NCBI RefSeq assembly: GCF_014648395.1
Contig: NZ_BMRA01000008.1
Location: forward strand, 1-64,000
Length of the DNA stretch: 64,000 nt
DNA from: Micromonospora fulviviridis
GTDB lineage: Bacteria; Actinomycetota; Actinomycetes; Mycobacteriales; Micromonosporaceae
Reading direction: 5' to 3'
Positions within the stretch are counted from its first letter, which is position 1; every line of letters starts with the position of its first letter. The position numbers were made by a program, and so were the translations under genes. The notes beneath the pieces are model-generated. The model saw nothing but the letters and a program-made list of their open reading frames with translations, had not been told where the DNA came from and made no database searches. This document shows positions 17,164 to 26,111 of this stretch, piece by piece.

Positions 17164-18138
17164 TCAGACGGCGCCACGCCGCACGAGCAGGCGTAACGCC
17201 ACGTAGCCGGGCAGCACCGGCAGCCAGAAGGTGGCCAGCCGGTAGACGAGCACCCCGGCCACCGCGGTCTCGGTCGGGACGCCGTAGAGGAGCAGACCGG
17301 AAACCAGGGCGGCCTCGGTGGCGCCGAGCCCGCCGGGGGTCGGCGCGGCCGTGGCCACCCCCTCTCCCACCACACACACCAGCACCACCGGTGCCAGCAG
17401 CCGCGGCTCGCCGGGCAGCCCGACGGCGAGCAGGGCCAGCCAGAGCGCGGCCGCGTAGGCCAGGGTGAGCGCCACGCTCACGGCCAGCAGCGGCAGGAGC
17501 CGGCCACCCCGGACCAGCGCGCGCAGGGCGTCCACGACCTGGCGCCGGGCCGCCCGGAGCCGGGTCCGCCACCGGGGTACGGCGAGCGCCGCGGCGGCGG
17601 CCAGCAGCACCGCGAGGACGGTGAGCAGCACGGCCAGCCCGCGACCGGCGGCGGCGTCGGCCAGGTGCCGCCGGGTTCCCCGGGTGAACGGCAGCAGGAC
17701 CGGCAGCAGCAGGGCGACGCCGAGCACCCCGGCGACCCGACTCACGGCGACCGCGGTGGCCGCCGCGGGGACGGTCAGTCCCTGCCGGTGCAGGTAGCGC
17801 AGGCTCAGCGCGGCGCCGCCGAGCGCGCCGGGCGCGAGCCGGTTGACGAAGGCGGCGGCCACCTGGACGGTGACCGTGCGGCCGAGCGGCACCGGGGTGG
17901 CGACGGCGAGGCGCAGCGCGTACGCGCTCAGCAGGTAGGTGGCGGCCGCGGCGAGCAGCGAGCCGGCCACCGCGACCGGTTCGGCGTGCCGCACCGCGTG
18001 CAGGGCAGCGCGTACCTGGCCGAGCTGCGGCAGCAGGACATGCACCAGCAGGCCGAGCATGACCAGCAGGAACACGTCCCGCGGGGTGATCCGCACGGCT
18101 CGCGCCAGGCGGCCGGAGGGCGGGTGACGCCGGCGCAT
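17164..18138 (-). CDS. Flippase-like membrane protein (LPG synthase transmembrane family, UPF0104)
   Basis: A protein of about 324 aa with eight or so membrane helices and the family signature segments: FVNRLAPGALGGAALSLRYL near residue 95, and APTPGGLGATEAALVSGLL near 260. These proteins resemble the membrane half of MprF and AglD, and are linked to lipid flipping or modification; the cytoplasmic synthetase domain is absent here. The ATG at 18138 gives the usual family length but lacks a clear ribosome site, so a start further upstream is possible. It lies 167 bp after the second carboxypeptidase on the same strand, which may link it to envelope maintenance. Confidence 0.82.
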   Translation of the reverse strand: MRRRHPPSGRLARAVRITPRDVFLLVMLGLLVHVLLPQLGQVRAALHAVRHAEPVAVAGSLLAAAATYLLSAYALRLAVATPVPLGRTVTVQVAAAFVNRLAPGALGGAALSLRYLHRQGLTVPAAATAVAVSRVAGVLGVALLLPVLLPFTRGTRRHLADAAAGRGLAVLLTVLAVLLAAAAALAVPRWRTRLRAARRQVVDALRALVRGGRLLPLLAVSVALTLAYAAALWLALLAVGLPGEPRLLAPVVLVCVVGEGVATAAPTPGGLGATEAALVSGLLLYGVPTETAVAGVLVYRLATFWLPVLPGYVALRLLVRRGAV

Positions 18139-18305
18139 CGGCGGGGTCAGCGGCCGGTTTCCGGGCGCGCGTGCCCGGCTACGGGCGCGTCCGGCGAGGT
18201 TCCGTCCGCTGGTCGGCTGTCCCGCATGACCCGACCATAGGGGGACGGGCTGCCGGGGCGGGCGGCATCGCGGCGATCCGTCCGCCCGGTGCGTGCGCGA
18301 CCGGG

Positions 18306-19571
18306 TCAGGCGCGGCGGCGGCCGGCCCGGCGGGACCGGCCCCGGCGGGCGGCCAGCACCGCCGCCAGCCCGCCGACGACGAGGGCGAGCAGGCCGGCGG
18401 TGGCCGCGATGACCTGCCAGTCGCCGTCGGCCATCCGGCGCAGCGCGGTGCCGGCCGGCCCGCGCCACTGCGGGGGCGGCGACGGGCGGGCCGCTGCCGG
18501 GGAGCCGCTGGGGGCGGGCGGCTCGGCGTCCAGTTCGCCGGGCCCGACCAGCCGGCCGACCGAGGCGTCCCGGGGCAGGGAGAAGCCCCAGTCGAGTAGC
18601 TGGGCGCCCTGCTGCCAGCCGCGTACCGGACGGGCCTCGGCGCCGAGCAGGGTGACCACGAGCCGCCGGCCACCGCGCTGGGCCGCGCCGACGTAGCTGT
18701 GCCGGGCCAGCTCGGTGAAGCCGGTCTTGCCGCCGAGCGCGCCGGGGTAGCGGTAGATCAGCTGGTTCTCGTTCTGGATCTGGAAACCGCCGGCCTTGAG
18801 CGCGGGCTGGGCCGGGATCTGGGCCCGCTCGGTGAGCGCGTACCGGCGGAACCGCGCGTCGGCGAAGCAGGCGCGGGCGATCAGCGCCAGGTCGTACGCG
18901 CTGGTGAACTGCCCGGGACCGTCCAGCCCGGACGGGGTCACGGCGTGGGTCTGCAGGGCGCCCAGCCGGTGCGCCTCGGCGTTCATCTCGGCCACGCCGG
19001 CGCTGGCGCTGCCGGCGCCGAGCCGGGCCAGCATGTTCGCCGCGTCGTTGCCGGACTGGAGCAGCAGCCCCAACCAGAGCGTCTCCACGGCGTAGCGGCC
19101 GCCGACGAGCAGGCCGACGGCCGAGCTGCCCCGCTCGATGTCCAGGTCGGCCCGGGTCGCGGTGGCCACCTGCTTCGGGTCGATCCGGTTCAGCAGGGTT
19201 GCGGCCAGCAGCAGCTTCTGGGTGCTCGCCGGGGTGCCGTACTCGTGCGGGCCGCAGGCGCCGAGCACGGCGCCGGTGTCCAGGTCGGCGACCAGCCAGG
19301 TGGTGGCCGTGACGGCCGGCGGCGCCGGGCTACCGGGTGGGGTCGCCAGGCCCGCGGTGGCCAGCGCGTCCCCGCCGACGGCCTGCTGTTCGGGCACCGA
19401 CGGCGGCGGGGTGGGGCGCGGGGGCCGGGTCACCTTCGGCGCCGGCAGCCGGGGACAGGGCACCGTCGCCCCCGCGGCGGTCACCGGCGGCGCGGCGTTC
19501 GCCGGGGCCGGGGCCCCGGTGACGAGCAGGGCGACGACGGTGGTGGCGGCGGCCAGGACCCGGGCTCTCAT
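18306..19571 (-). CDS. D-alanyl-D-alanine carboxypeptidase (S11-type), paralogue 2
   Basis: A 421-aa exported serine peptidase. It has a signal peptide (1-27), a Pro-rich linker, and active-site boxes STQK at 116-119 (Ser116 nucleophile), SGN at 173-175 and KTG at 282-284. A C-terminal helix (about 389-410) and an Arg-rich tail anchor it. It aligns with the protein at 283-1578 along its whole length, including identical stretches such as HAVTPSGLDGPGQFTSAYDL, and differs mainly in linker and tail. Long nearly identical DNA blocks in the catalytic region point to duplication. It probably shares peptidoglycan-trimming duties with its paralogue. Confidence 0.93.
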   Translation of the reverse strand: MRARVLAAATTVVALLVTGAPAPANAAPPVTAAGATVPCPRLPAPKVTRPPRPTPPPSVPEQQAVGGDALATAGLATPPGSPAPPAVTATTWLVADLDTGAVLGACGPHEYGTPASTQKLLLAATLLNRIDPKQVATATRADLDIERGSSAVGLLVGGRYAVETLWLGLLLQSGNDAANMLARLGAGSASAGVAEMNAEAHRLGALQTHAVTPSGLDGPGQFTSAYDLALIARACFADARFRRYALTERAQIPAQPALKAGGFQIQNENQLIYRYPGALGGKTGFTELARHSYVGAAQRGGRRLVVTLLGAEARPVRGWQQGAQLLDWGFSLPRDASVGRLVGPGELDAEPPAPSGSPAAARPSPPPQWRGPAGTALRRMADGDWQVIAATAGLLALVVGGLAAVLAARRGRSRRAGRRRA

Positions 19572-19645
19572 GGAGAGGCACCCTACCCAGCCCCGTTCCG
19601 GGGTCGTCGCGGCTCACCCCGCTGGGCGCGCCGGTCGGGAGCGGG

Positions 19646-20065
19646 TCAGCCGACCCCGCGCAGCCACCGGCGCTGCCACGGGGTCTCCACGGCCCGCGGG
19701 TGGTAGTGCGCGCGGACCAAGGCCACCGCCTGCGCGGGATCGAGCCCGTCCAGGACGGCCAGCGCGGCCAGGGCCGTGCCGGTCCGGCCGACGCCGCCGT
19801 GGCAGGCGACCTCGATCCGCTCCCCCGCGTACGCCCGGCGCCACGCCTCCCGCAGCGCGTCGAGGGCGTCGGCGCGATCCAGCGGCAGCCAGAAGTCGGG
19901 CCAGCGGATCCGGCGGGCCGGCCAGGCCGGAGCCGGCCCGGGCGCCAGCAGCAGAGCGAAGTCGGCGGGCGAGGCGGCCGCGGCGATCCGCCGCCCGCGT
20001 ACGGTGGCGCCGCCGGGCAGCGCCAGCAGTCCGGTCCGGTCCGTCCACGGCCGCGTCGCGTCCAT
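19646..20065 (-). CDS. Protein-tyrosine phosphatase family protein
   Basis: A compact 139-aa protein with the phosphatase loop ACHGGVGRTGTAL: nucleophile Cys88 and phosphate-binding Arg94 in the C-x5-R spacing of the PTP/dual-specificity superfamily. The residue before Cys is Ala rather than the common His. No signal peptide is present, so it should act in the cytoplasm. The ATG at 20065 was chosen because upstream residues are low-complexity and a terminator-like hairpin sits at 20106-20132. The substrate is unknown; the nearby tyrosine kinase of the polysaccharide locus is one possibility, though that has its own phosphatase. Confidence 0.8.
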   Translation of the reverse strand: MDATRPWTDRTGLLALPGGATVRGRRIAAAASPADFALLLAPGPAPAWPARRIRWPDFWLPLDRADALDALREAWRRAYAGERIEVACHGGVGRTGTALAALAVLDGLDPAQAVALVRAHYHPRAVETPWQRRWLRGVG

Positions 20066-20105
20066 CCGGTCATTGTGCGGTCCCGGCGGGCCGCGCCGAC
20101 ACGAA

Positions 20106-20132
20106 GGTGCCCGCCGGGATCCGGCGGGCACC
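20106..20132 (-). terminator. Terminator hairpin after the LPVTG protein gene
   Basis: A perfect 12-bp stem (20106-20117 paired with 20121-20132) with a 3-nt GAT loop. It lies 40 bp beyond the stop of the LPVTG gene and just before the phosphatase gene, so it should end the DUF4012/LPVTG transcript. There is no U-tract, as is usual in these genomes. Confidence 0.7.
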
Positions 20133-20171
20133 CTCGGAGATCGGTCCGGGCCCTGCCCGGCACGCCTCGGG

Positions 20172-20792
20172 TCAGCGGGAACCGATCCCGAAGCGACCGC
20201 GCCGGCGCCAGGCCAGGGAGAGCAGCACCAGCACCGCGCCGGCGCCGGCCAGGCCGCCACCGAGCTTCAGCGGCGTGCCGATGCTGTCACCGGTCACCGG
20301 TAGGTTGCCGCCGCCCGGCCGCCCCGGCCGGTCCGGCCGCGCCGGGAGGACGATGCCCGTGGCACTGTCCTCCTGCGTCCCCTGGGTGGCGGTGAAGACG
20401 TGCCGCCCGGTCCGGCTGGGCTTGTAGGTGACGGTGAAGTTGCCGTCGCCGTCCGCCGTCACGGTGAACGTGGTCGGCGCCGACTGCGGCTGCTGGTAGG
20501 CCACCGCGGTCATCGCGACGGCGCTGCCGTCGCTCCGGCGGACCGACCCCTGGGCGGGCGCCGCGTTGGGGTTGCCGGTGATCGCCACGTTGATCGTGAC
20601 CGTCCCGGGCGCGAAGCCCGCGCCCTCCAGGGTGAAGGTCCCGCCGAGACGGATGGTCGTCGGTGTGACGGTCAGCAACGCCTCACCCGGCGTGTACACG
20701 GGTGGCTGCGGCTGTGCCGCGCCGGCCGCCGTCGGCACGGCCGCCACGGCCAGGCCGACCGTGAGCGCCATGAAGATGCGGGATAGCCGCAT
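20172..20792 (-). CDS. Sortase-anchored surface protein with LPVTG motif
   Basis: A 206-aa cell-wall protein. A signal peptide spans residues 1-26. The extracellular part (about 30-145) is one Ig-like/IPT-type beta domain (TPTTIRLGGTFTLEGAGFAPG). A Pro-Gly-Arg linker leads to LPVTG at 164-168. A hydrophobic helix and an RRRGRFGIGSR tail complete the sorting signal. A sortase should cleave LPVTG and attach it to peptidoglycan; no sortase gene is in the window. TAGGAGGG lies 8 nt before the ATG at 20792, which fixes the start over a frame 14 codons longer. It follows the DUF4012 gene by 13 nt and so is probably cotranscribed with it. Confidence 0.87.
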   Translation of the reverse strand: MRLSRIFMALTVGLAVAAVPTAAGAAQPQPPVYTPGEALLTVTPTTIRLGGTFTLEGAGFAPGTVTINVAITGNPNAAPAQGSVRRSDGSAVAMTAVAYQQPQSAPTTFTVTADGDGNFTVTYKPSRTGRHVFTATQGTQEDSATGIVLPARPDRPGRPGGGNLPVTGDSIGTPLKLGGGLAGAGAVLVLLSLAWRRRGRFGIGSR

Positions 20793-20805
20793 GATGGATT
20801 CCCTC

Positions 20806-22590
20806 CTACTGATCACAGCTTGGTGCGGAAACAACTTGGGTGGTCCATGGGGTGACGGTGGGTGTGAGCACCAGCTCGGCCGTGCCGGCGCTCGTCTTGC
20901 CGGTGAGCAGGGCGACGTCGAGGGTCCGGGTACGACCCGGCTTGACCTCCACGTTCGCCACGGTCACCTGGCGACTACCGGCGGTCCCGCTGCCCATCGC
21001 GGTGTCCCGGCCGTCCAGCCGCCCGCCGAGCACCGCCCCTCCGGTCGGCGTGTACACCGACACGAAGGTGCGGGCGGTGTACGGATCGCCGGAGAGCGCG
21101 AGGCCGGTGACCGACTCGGCCAGGCCCGACTGCGGGGCGGTGGAGTGGACCGTGACCCGTAGCCGCAGCTCTCGGCGCCCGTCCGGCTGGCAGTCGCCGA
21201 CCGTCACGGTTGCCGAGAACCTCAGGTAGTAGCCGAGCTTCGCGCCGCTGCCGTCGTTGAGGAACACGCCGACAGTGGGCACGGTGTCCTTCTCGCGGAG
21301 CTTCCCGGACAACTGGCTGTCGCCGAGGACGCTCTGTTCCGCAGGATGGACACTCCAGAACAATATCCGTCGTTCGGTGATAGAACGGTTGAAAACGGTC
21401 AAAAGAGCCCGCGGATTCACCGCCCTGGAGAAAAGCGCGTCGAACACCGCGGACGCGGCCTGCGCGAAGTAGGTGTCCTGCGCCTTCGTGTCGAGCGTCC
21501 GGTAGGTGTCGCTCAGCAGGGTCCGGACCACGCTGCTGCCGGCCAGGCTCGGCCGGCCCGGCACGGTGACCGGCCCGAGCACGCCGAGCAGGTACGACAG
21601 CACCAGCGGGTCCACGGCGAGCACGCCGTCCACCGCCGTGCCGGTGCGCCGGCGGACCATCTCCCGGTAGAGCGCGGCCGCGGTCGGGAAGTCCGGGCTG
21701 AGGTTGACGTCTGCCGGGAAGGTTCCGGGCAGGTCCTTCCAGAGGCGCCGCATCTCCTGGCTCACCGGCAGCGGCGGGGTGAACGACCGCAGGCTGCTCG
21801 CGCTGGCCTGGCCGGACATCCGGATCCGGCCGCCCTCGGCGCGCAGCACCGCGTGCGCGCCGAACATGCCCCCGGTGGCACGCAACTCGGCCGGGTTCTG
21901 GGAGACGAGCAGGTAGCTGCGCGGGCCGTCGGCGCCGAGCAGGGCCGGCAGCAGGCGGGCGCCCTGGTCCGCGGCGGCGGTGAGTTCGCCCAGCCGGTCC
22001 AGCTCGGTCCGCAACCCGGCGACCGCGTCCCGGACCTGCTCGACGAGGTCCTCGGTGGACACCGCGCGCAACCGCGCACCGGTCTGCCGCACCGCCCGGT
22101 CGGCGGCGGAGACCTCGGCCGAGACGGCGCGCAGCCGGCCCAGGTCGAGCCGCCCCTCCTTCGGCACCAGCGAGGCGAGGTCGACCCGGAGCAGGGTGGG
22201 AAAGGCCAGGCGCGCCAGGTCGTCCACGGCCACCGCGATCTGGCGCACCGCGGCCAGGTCGTCGCCCGCGTACGGGGCCTGCTGGCCGAGCCACCAACCC
22301 GGGTCGCCGGTGGCGCCGCGGGCGGCGGCGGCCTGCTCCTGCAGGGCAGCGAGCGTGCGCTGGGCGCGGGCCACGTCGCCGCCGACCACCAGCGTGCTGA
22401 GCTCCTGGGCCAGCCCGGCCGCGTTGAGCAGGTGCGCCCGGGCCTGCCAGCCGCGGAACCCGACCCACCCGCCGCCGGCCAGCAGGACCGAGACGACGAC
22501 GAGCCCGACGAGCAGGACCCGGCGTACGCGGGCCCGGCTGCGGCGCCGGGAGCGCCGCCGCCGGCGGGGCGGCCCACCGCTTTCCGTCAC
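20806..22590 (-). CDS. DUF4012-family membrane protein
   Basis: A protein of about 594 aa. An Arg-rich N-terminus (RRRRRSRRRSRARVRR) precedes one membrane helix (VLLVGLVVVSVLLAGGGW). A long extracellular region of the DUF4012 type follows, with the characteristic stretch SYLLVSQNPAELRATGGMFG. DUF4012 proteins occur in actinobacterial exopolysaccharide and cell-surface loci; their biochemical role is unknown. The GTG at 22590, six nt after GGGGAG, is preferred to an ATG 22 codons upstream that lies in AT-rich promoter-like sequence. The middle of the gene (around 21340-21430) has noticeably lower GC than its surroundings. It is followed by the LPVTG protein gene. Confidence 0.85.
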   Translation of the reverse strand: MTESGGPPRRRRRSRRRSRARVRRVLLVGLVVVSVLLAGGGWVGFRGWQARAHLLNAAGLAQELSTLVVGGDVARAQRTLAALQEQAAAARGATGDPGWWLGQQAPYAGDDLAAVRQIAVAVDDLARLAFPTLLRVDLASLVPKEGRLDLGRLRAVSAEVSAADRAVRQTGARLRAVSTEDLVEQVRDAVAGLRTELDRLGELTAAADQGARLLPALLGADGPRSYLLVSQNPAELRATGGMFGAHAVLRAEGGRIRMSGQASASSLRSFTPPLPVSQEMRRLWKDLPGTFPADVNLSPDFPTAAALYREMVRRRTGTAVDGVLAVDPLVLSYLLGVLGPVTVPGRPSLAGSSVVRTLLSDTYRTLDTKAQDTYFAQAASAVFDALFSRAVNPRALLTVFNRSITERRILFWSVHPAEQSVLGDSQLSGKLREKDTVPTVGVFLNDGSGAKLGYYLRFSATVTVGDCQPDGRRELRLRVTVHSTAPQSGLAESVTGLALSGDPYTARTFVSVYTPTGGAVLGGRLDGRDTAMGSGTAGSRQVTVANVEVKPGRTRTLDVALLTGKTSAGTAELVLTPTVTPWTTQVVSAPSCDQ

Positions 22591-22717
22591 ACCACTCTCC
22601 CCGAGTTGAAATCGGACACCAATGACGATTGATCGCTTTCTAGCACGAATCTTCACTGGTTCGTGGCGTTATGGCGCACTTTGCCGCCGCGTGGCGGTTT
22701 CGTGAGGATCGTTCCGA
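22591..22717 (-). promoter_or_regulatory. AT-rich promoter region for the DUF4012 operon
   Basis: The roughly 90 bp upstream of the DUF4012 start are markedly richer in A/T than neighbouring DNA, which marks a likely promoter. A short CCGCC/GGCGG hairpin near 22684-22697 could end the preceding glycosyltransferase transcript. No specific operator is evident. Confidence 0.45.
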
Positions 22718-23947
22718 TCAGCGGCGGGCGCCGGCAGCGCGTGCCGAGACCTCGTGCAGCAGCCGCTCGATCCGGTCGACGCCGGCCCGCTGCGACATCT
22801 CCCGCAGGTAGGCGTCGCGCCCGCGGCGGCCCATGTCCAGCCGGGCCGGCGGTGGGATCGCCGAGGCGAGCCAGAACCGGTCCGCCAGCGCGGCCCAGTC
22901 CTCGGGCGGGCAGGACAGCCCGGCCCGGGCCCGCTCCACCAGCGCCACCGTGTCACCGGCGGCCGAGGCGACCACCGGCGCGGCGCAGGAGAGCGCGGCC
23001 TGGAGCTTGCCGGGCACCATGCCCCGCAGCTCCGGCAGGTCGCGGAGCATGACGAGCTGGTAGTCGGCGGCCGCGTACAGCTCCGGCATGTCCAACGGGG
23101 ACCGTCGGTCGACGAACCGGACGTTGTCGGCCCGGAGCTCGGCGGCGAGCCCCCGCACCCGCCGCTCCTCGGCTCCCGAGCCGACCAGGACCAGGTCCAT
23201 CCGGCCGTCCAGCGTGGCCGCCGCGCGCACCGCGGTCTCCAGCCCCTGCCGTACGCCGATCGTCCCGGCGTGCATCACCACGCAGCGGTCGTCCCGGCGG
23301 ATCAGCCCCCGGGCCGCCCGGCTGGGCTCGGTCGGGTGGAAGATCCGCTCGTCGGTCCAGTTCAGCACCACCCGCACCCGGTCCGGGTCGGCGCCCCCGG
23401 CGACCACCAGGTCCCGCATGGAGGGTGCGGTGACCGCGACGGCGCCCGCCTCCTGGTAGATCCGCCGCAGGGTGGCGTCCAGCCGGCCGGACCACCGGCG
23501 GGCCTCCCCCGCCCGGGACGGCTCCTCCTCCGGCCAGACGTCCTGCACGTGCAGCACGGTCGGCACCCGGCCGAGCAGCCGCAGCAGGCCGGCCGCGGCG
23601 AAGGTGACCGCCGGGAGCTGGAAGACGTACAGGGCGTCGACGTCGCCGAGGTAGCGCCGGCCGGTCAGCGCCACGCTGCCGGCGAAGGAGAGCCAGCTGG
23701 CCATCCGGGCACCGGCGGAGCCGTCACCGCCGGCGTACCGGGGCACCCGGCGGACGGTCAGCCGCTCGCTGTGCGTCTGGTGCCGCCAGCGCTGCCGCCA
23801 GCCCGGATAGACGTGCCCGCCGGGGTAGTCCGGGAAGCCGGTGAGCACCCGCACCTCGTGGCCGCGGGCGGCCAGCTCCTCGGCGAGGCTGCCCGGGATG
23901 AACGCGGGCTCCGGCGGGAAGTGGTACGACAGGATGCCGATCTTCAT
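22718..23947 (-). CDS. Glycosyltransferase, family 4-like (WbuB type)
   Basis: A 409-aa GT-B fold glycosyltransferase. The N-terminal domain starts MKIGILSYHFPPEPAFIPG with the usual GSLAEELAARGHEVRVLTG segment. Mid-protein WPEEEPSRAG and a second Rossmann domain follow (MHAGTIGVRQGLETAV near 230; PELYAAADYQLVML near 300), plus a donor-binding VPGKLQAALSCAAPVVAS region. It should transfer a nucleotide-activated sugar onto a growing glycan at the inner membrane face. The donor and acceptor are unknown. The ATG at 23947 was chosen because it begins the conserved first strand. It is divergent from the phosphatase gene. Confidence 0.88.
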   Translation of the reverse strand: MKIGILSYHFPPEPAFIPGSLAEELAARGHEVRVLTGFPDYPGGHVYPGWRQRWRHQTHSERLTVRRVPRYAGGDGSAGARMASWLSFAGSVALTGRRYLGDVDALYVFQLPAVTFAAAGLLRLLGRVPTVLHVQDVWPEEEPSRAGEARRWSGRLDATLRRIYQEAGAVAVTAPSMRDLVVAGGADPDRVRVVLNWTDERIFHPTEPSRAARGLIRRDDRCVVMHAGTIGVRQGLETAVRAAATLDGRMDLVLVGSGAEERRVRGLAAELRADNVRFVDRRSPLDMPELYAAADYQLVMLRDLPELRGMVPGKLQAALSCAAPVVASAAGDTVALVERARAGLSCPPEDWAALADRFWLASAIPPPARLDMGRRGRDAYLREMSQRAGVDRIERLLHEVSARAAGARR

Positions 23948-24091
23948 GGCCGCGCTCCCGGCGCGGCTTCCCGACGCGCGGGCCCCGGCACCCCGTACGA
24001 TGCCCGCATCCCCTCTGCGTCCGGCCGCGACCGCCGGAACACCGCCGTCGCGGCACCACGTCCCGCGACCGTGCCGACGAGAGGGGTGCAG
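23948..24091. promoter_or_regulatory. Divergent region between glycosyltransferase and low-MW phosphatase genes
   Basis: 144 bp that must hold both promoters. Only the GAGAGGGG ribosome site of the phosphatase is clear; no inverted or direct repeat stands out. Confidence 0.35.
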
Positions 24092-24676
24092 ATGGTCGAC
24101 GGGGTGCTCTTCGTCTGCCACGCCAACATGTGCCGGTCACCGATGGCGGAGTTCATCGCCCGCCGGCTGCTGCGCGACCTGCCGGTCGCGGTGGCGAGCG
24201 CGGGCACCGACGCCCCGGACGGGGCGGCCATGCACCCGTACGCGGTCGAGGTGGCCGCCGGGACCGGGGCGGACCCGGCGGCGTTCCGCACCCGCAGGCT
24301 CCGCCCCGAGCACCTGACCCGGGCCGGCCTCGTGCTGACCGCGACCCGGCGGCAGCGCTCGATCTGCACCGCACTGGCGCCGGCCGCGCTGCCCCGGACC
24401 TTCACACTGCGCCAGTTCGCCCGGCTGGCCGCCGCGGCGGCCGAGGAGCCCGGGACCACCGAGGCGACCGAGCCCGCCGCCCCGCGCGGGAGTTCCCCGC
24501 TGCGCGCGGCGGTGGCGGCGGCCGCCCGCGTCCGGGGGCGGCTGCAACCCGCCACCCCCGACGCGGACGACCTCCGTGACCCGATCGGCGGCTCCCCCGC
24601 CGACTTCCGGCGCTGCGCCGAGGAGATCGAGCGGTCCATCCGACCGGTACTCGTGCTCATCGGGACAGCCGGGTGA
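24092..24676 (+). CDS. Low-molecular-weight protein-tyrosine phosphatase (Wzb-like)
   Basis: A 194-aa cytoplasmic phosphatase. The catalytic loop VCHANMCRSPMAE has Cys9 and Arg15 at the very N-terminus, as in all low-MW PTPs, and a DP-type acid loop (LRDPIGG) near residue 162. It is longer than the usual ~150 aa because of an Ala/Arg-rich insertion (about 110-155). Such enzymes dephosphorylate bacterial tyrosine kinases that control polysaccharide export. Here the kinase gene is convergent and the two stop ends overlap by 20 bp. The ATG follows GAGGGG by 5 nt. The long frame continuing upstream is antisense to the glycosyltransferase and was not included. Confidence 0.9.
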   Translation: MVDGVLFVCHANMCRSPMAEFIARRLLRDLPVAVASAGTDAPDGAAMHPYAVEVAAGTGADPAAFRTRRLRPEHLTRAGLVLTATRRQRSICTALAPAALPRTFTLRQFARLAAAAAEEPGTTEATEPAAPRGSSPLRAAVAAAARVRGRLQPATPDADDLRDPIGGSPADFRRCAEEIERSIRPVLVLIGTAG

Positions 24677-26111
24677 GTTCCTGGGTGTGGTCGCCCACGG
24701 CGGCCTGCTCCCCCCGCCGGGCCACCCCGGCCCGGTCGGTGGGCACGGACGGCGCGGCGGCCGGCACGACCACCTTGTACGCCTCGTACTGGTAGGCGTC
24801 CGCCTTGGCCACCTTGGCCATGTTCAGCACGCAGCCGAGCAGGCGCACGGAGACCGAGTGCAGCGCGTGGGCCGCGGCCGCCACCTGGCTGCGCGAGGTC
24901 CGCCCCTGCTGGGTGACCAGCAGCGCGCCGTCGGCCTGCACGGCCACCACGACACCGTCGGTGACCGCGAGCAGCGGCGCGGTGTCGATGATCACGATGT
25001 CCGCCGACTCGCGCAGCGCCACCAGCAGGTCGGCCATCGCCTTGGAGCCGAGCAGCTCGCTGGGGTTGGGCGGGGTGGCGCCGCTGGGCAGCACCAGCAG
25101 CGACTTGTCGCCCCACCGCTGCACCACGTCGCCGACCTGGACGTCGCCGACCAGCACGTCGGTGAGCCCGACCCCGCCGTCCAGGCCGAGGTAGTCGGCG
25201 ACCTTGGGCCGGCGCAGGTCGGCGTCGATGAGCAGCACCCGCCAGCCGGCCTCGGCCAGCGCGATGGCCGTGTTGCAGGCCATGGTGGTCTTCCCCTCGC
25301 CCTGGAGGGCGCTGGTGACCGCGATGACCCGTGCCGGTTCGTGCACGTCGACGAAGCGCAGGTTGGTCCGGAGCTTGCGAACCGCCTCGGCGCGCCGGGA
25401 GTTGGCCGCCTCGCCGACGATCAGCGGCGCCGCCTTGGCGCCGGACTCGAACGGGATCTCGCCGAGCAGCGGGCTGCCGGTCACCCGCTGGAGCGCGGCG
25501 GCGTCCCGCATCCGGACGTCGGCGAGCCCGCGCAGCACGGCCAGCCCCGCCCCGAGCAGCAGCCCCAGCAGGCCGCCGATGACCAGGTTCCGCACCGGCT
25601 GCGGCGAGACCGGGCTGGAGGTCACCCGGGGTCCGCTGACCACCTCGAGCTTGATCGGCGGCGCCTTGCCGTCCGGTGGGGTCTCCACCTTCTGCACCAG
25701 CTCGATGAACTTGGCCGAGAGCGTCTCGGTGGTCTTCAGCGCCCGGGTCTGGTCGGTGTCGGTGACGGTGGCCCTCAGCAGCACGGTGCCGGCCTCGGTG
25801 GAGGTGGTGATCCGGCGCTGCACCTGGTCGGCGGTGAGCCCGAGCGGGGCCTCGGCGACCACGCTCTGCGCCAGCCGGTCACTGGTGAGCAGGTCGCCGT
25901 AGGACTTCACCCGCTGCTGGAGAAAGAGGCTGCCCTGGTAGGCGTCGGTGACGCCCTGGCTCGGCGTGGTGACGAAGAAGGTCACCGACGCCTCGTAACG
26001 GGGCGCCGTACGGACCGTTACGAGAGCGGCGGCGCCCAGGGCGATCATGACCGTGACCAGCACGATCCACCAGTGGCGTCGGACCAGGCGCAGGTAGCTG
26101 AGAACGTCCAT
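24657..26111 (-). CDS. Polysaccharide co-polymerase / bacterial tyrosine kinase (Wzz-Wzc type)
   Basis: A 484-aa single-chain Wzz plus BY-kinase. Membrane helices lie at about 11-31 and 171-195, flanking a Wzz chain-length domain. The cytoplasmic kinase has Walker A QGEGKTT (near 270-276), Walker A' LLIDADLRRP (Asp296/298) and Walker B VIIDTAP (near 374-379). The C-terminal tail has a tyrosine cluster (AYQYEAYK, Tyr440/442/445), the usual autophosphorylation site. It regulates the length and export of a surface polysaccharide. GAGGGGGAG precedes the chosen ATG. Its cognate phosphatase is the convergent gene, and a dehydratase is divergent on the other side. Confidence 0.92.
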   Translation of the reverse strand: MDVLSYLRLVRRHWWIVLVTVMIALGAAALVTVRTAPRYEASVTFFVTTPSQGVTDAYQGSLFLQQRVKSYGDLLTSDRLAQSVVAEAPLGLTADQVQRRITTSTEAGTVLLRATVTDTDQTRALKTTETLSAKFIELVQKVETPPDGKAPPIKLEVVSGPRVTSSPVSPQPVRNLVIGGLLGLLLGAGLAVLRGLADVRMRDAAALQRVTGSPLLGEIPFESGAKAAPLIVGEAANSRRAEAVRKLRTNLRFVDVHEPARVIAVTSALQGEGKTTMACNTAIALAEAGWRVLLIDADLRRPKVADYLGLDGGVGLTDVLVGDVQVGDVVQRWGDKSLLVLPSGATPPNPSELLGSKAMADLLVALRESADIVIIDTAPLLAVTDGVVVAVQADGALLVTQQGRTSRSQVAAAAHALHSVSVRLLGCVLNMAKVAKADAYQYEAYKVVVPAAAPSVPTDRAGVARRGEQAAVGDHTQELTRLSR

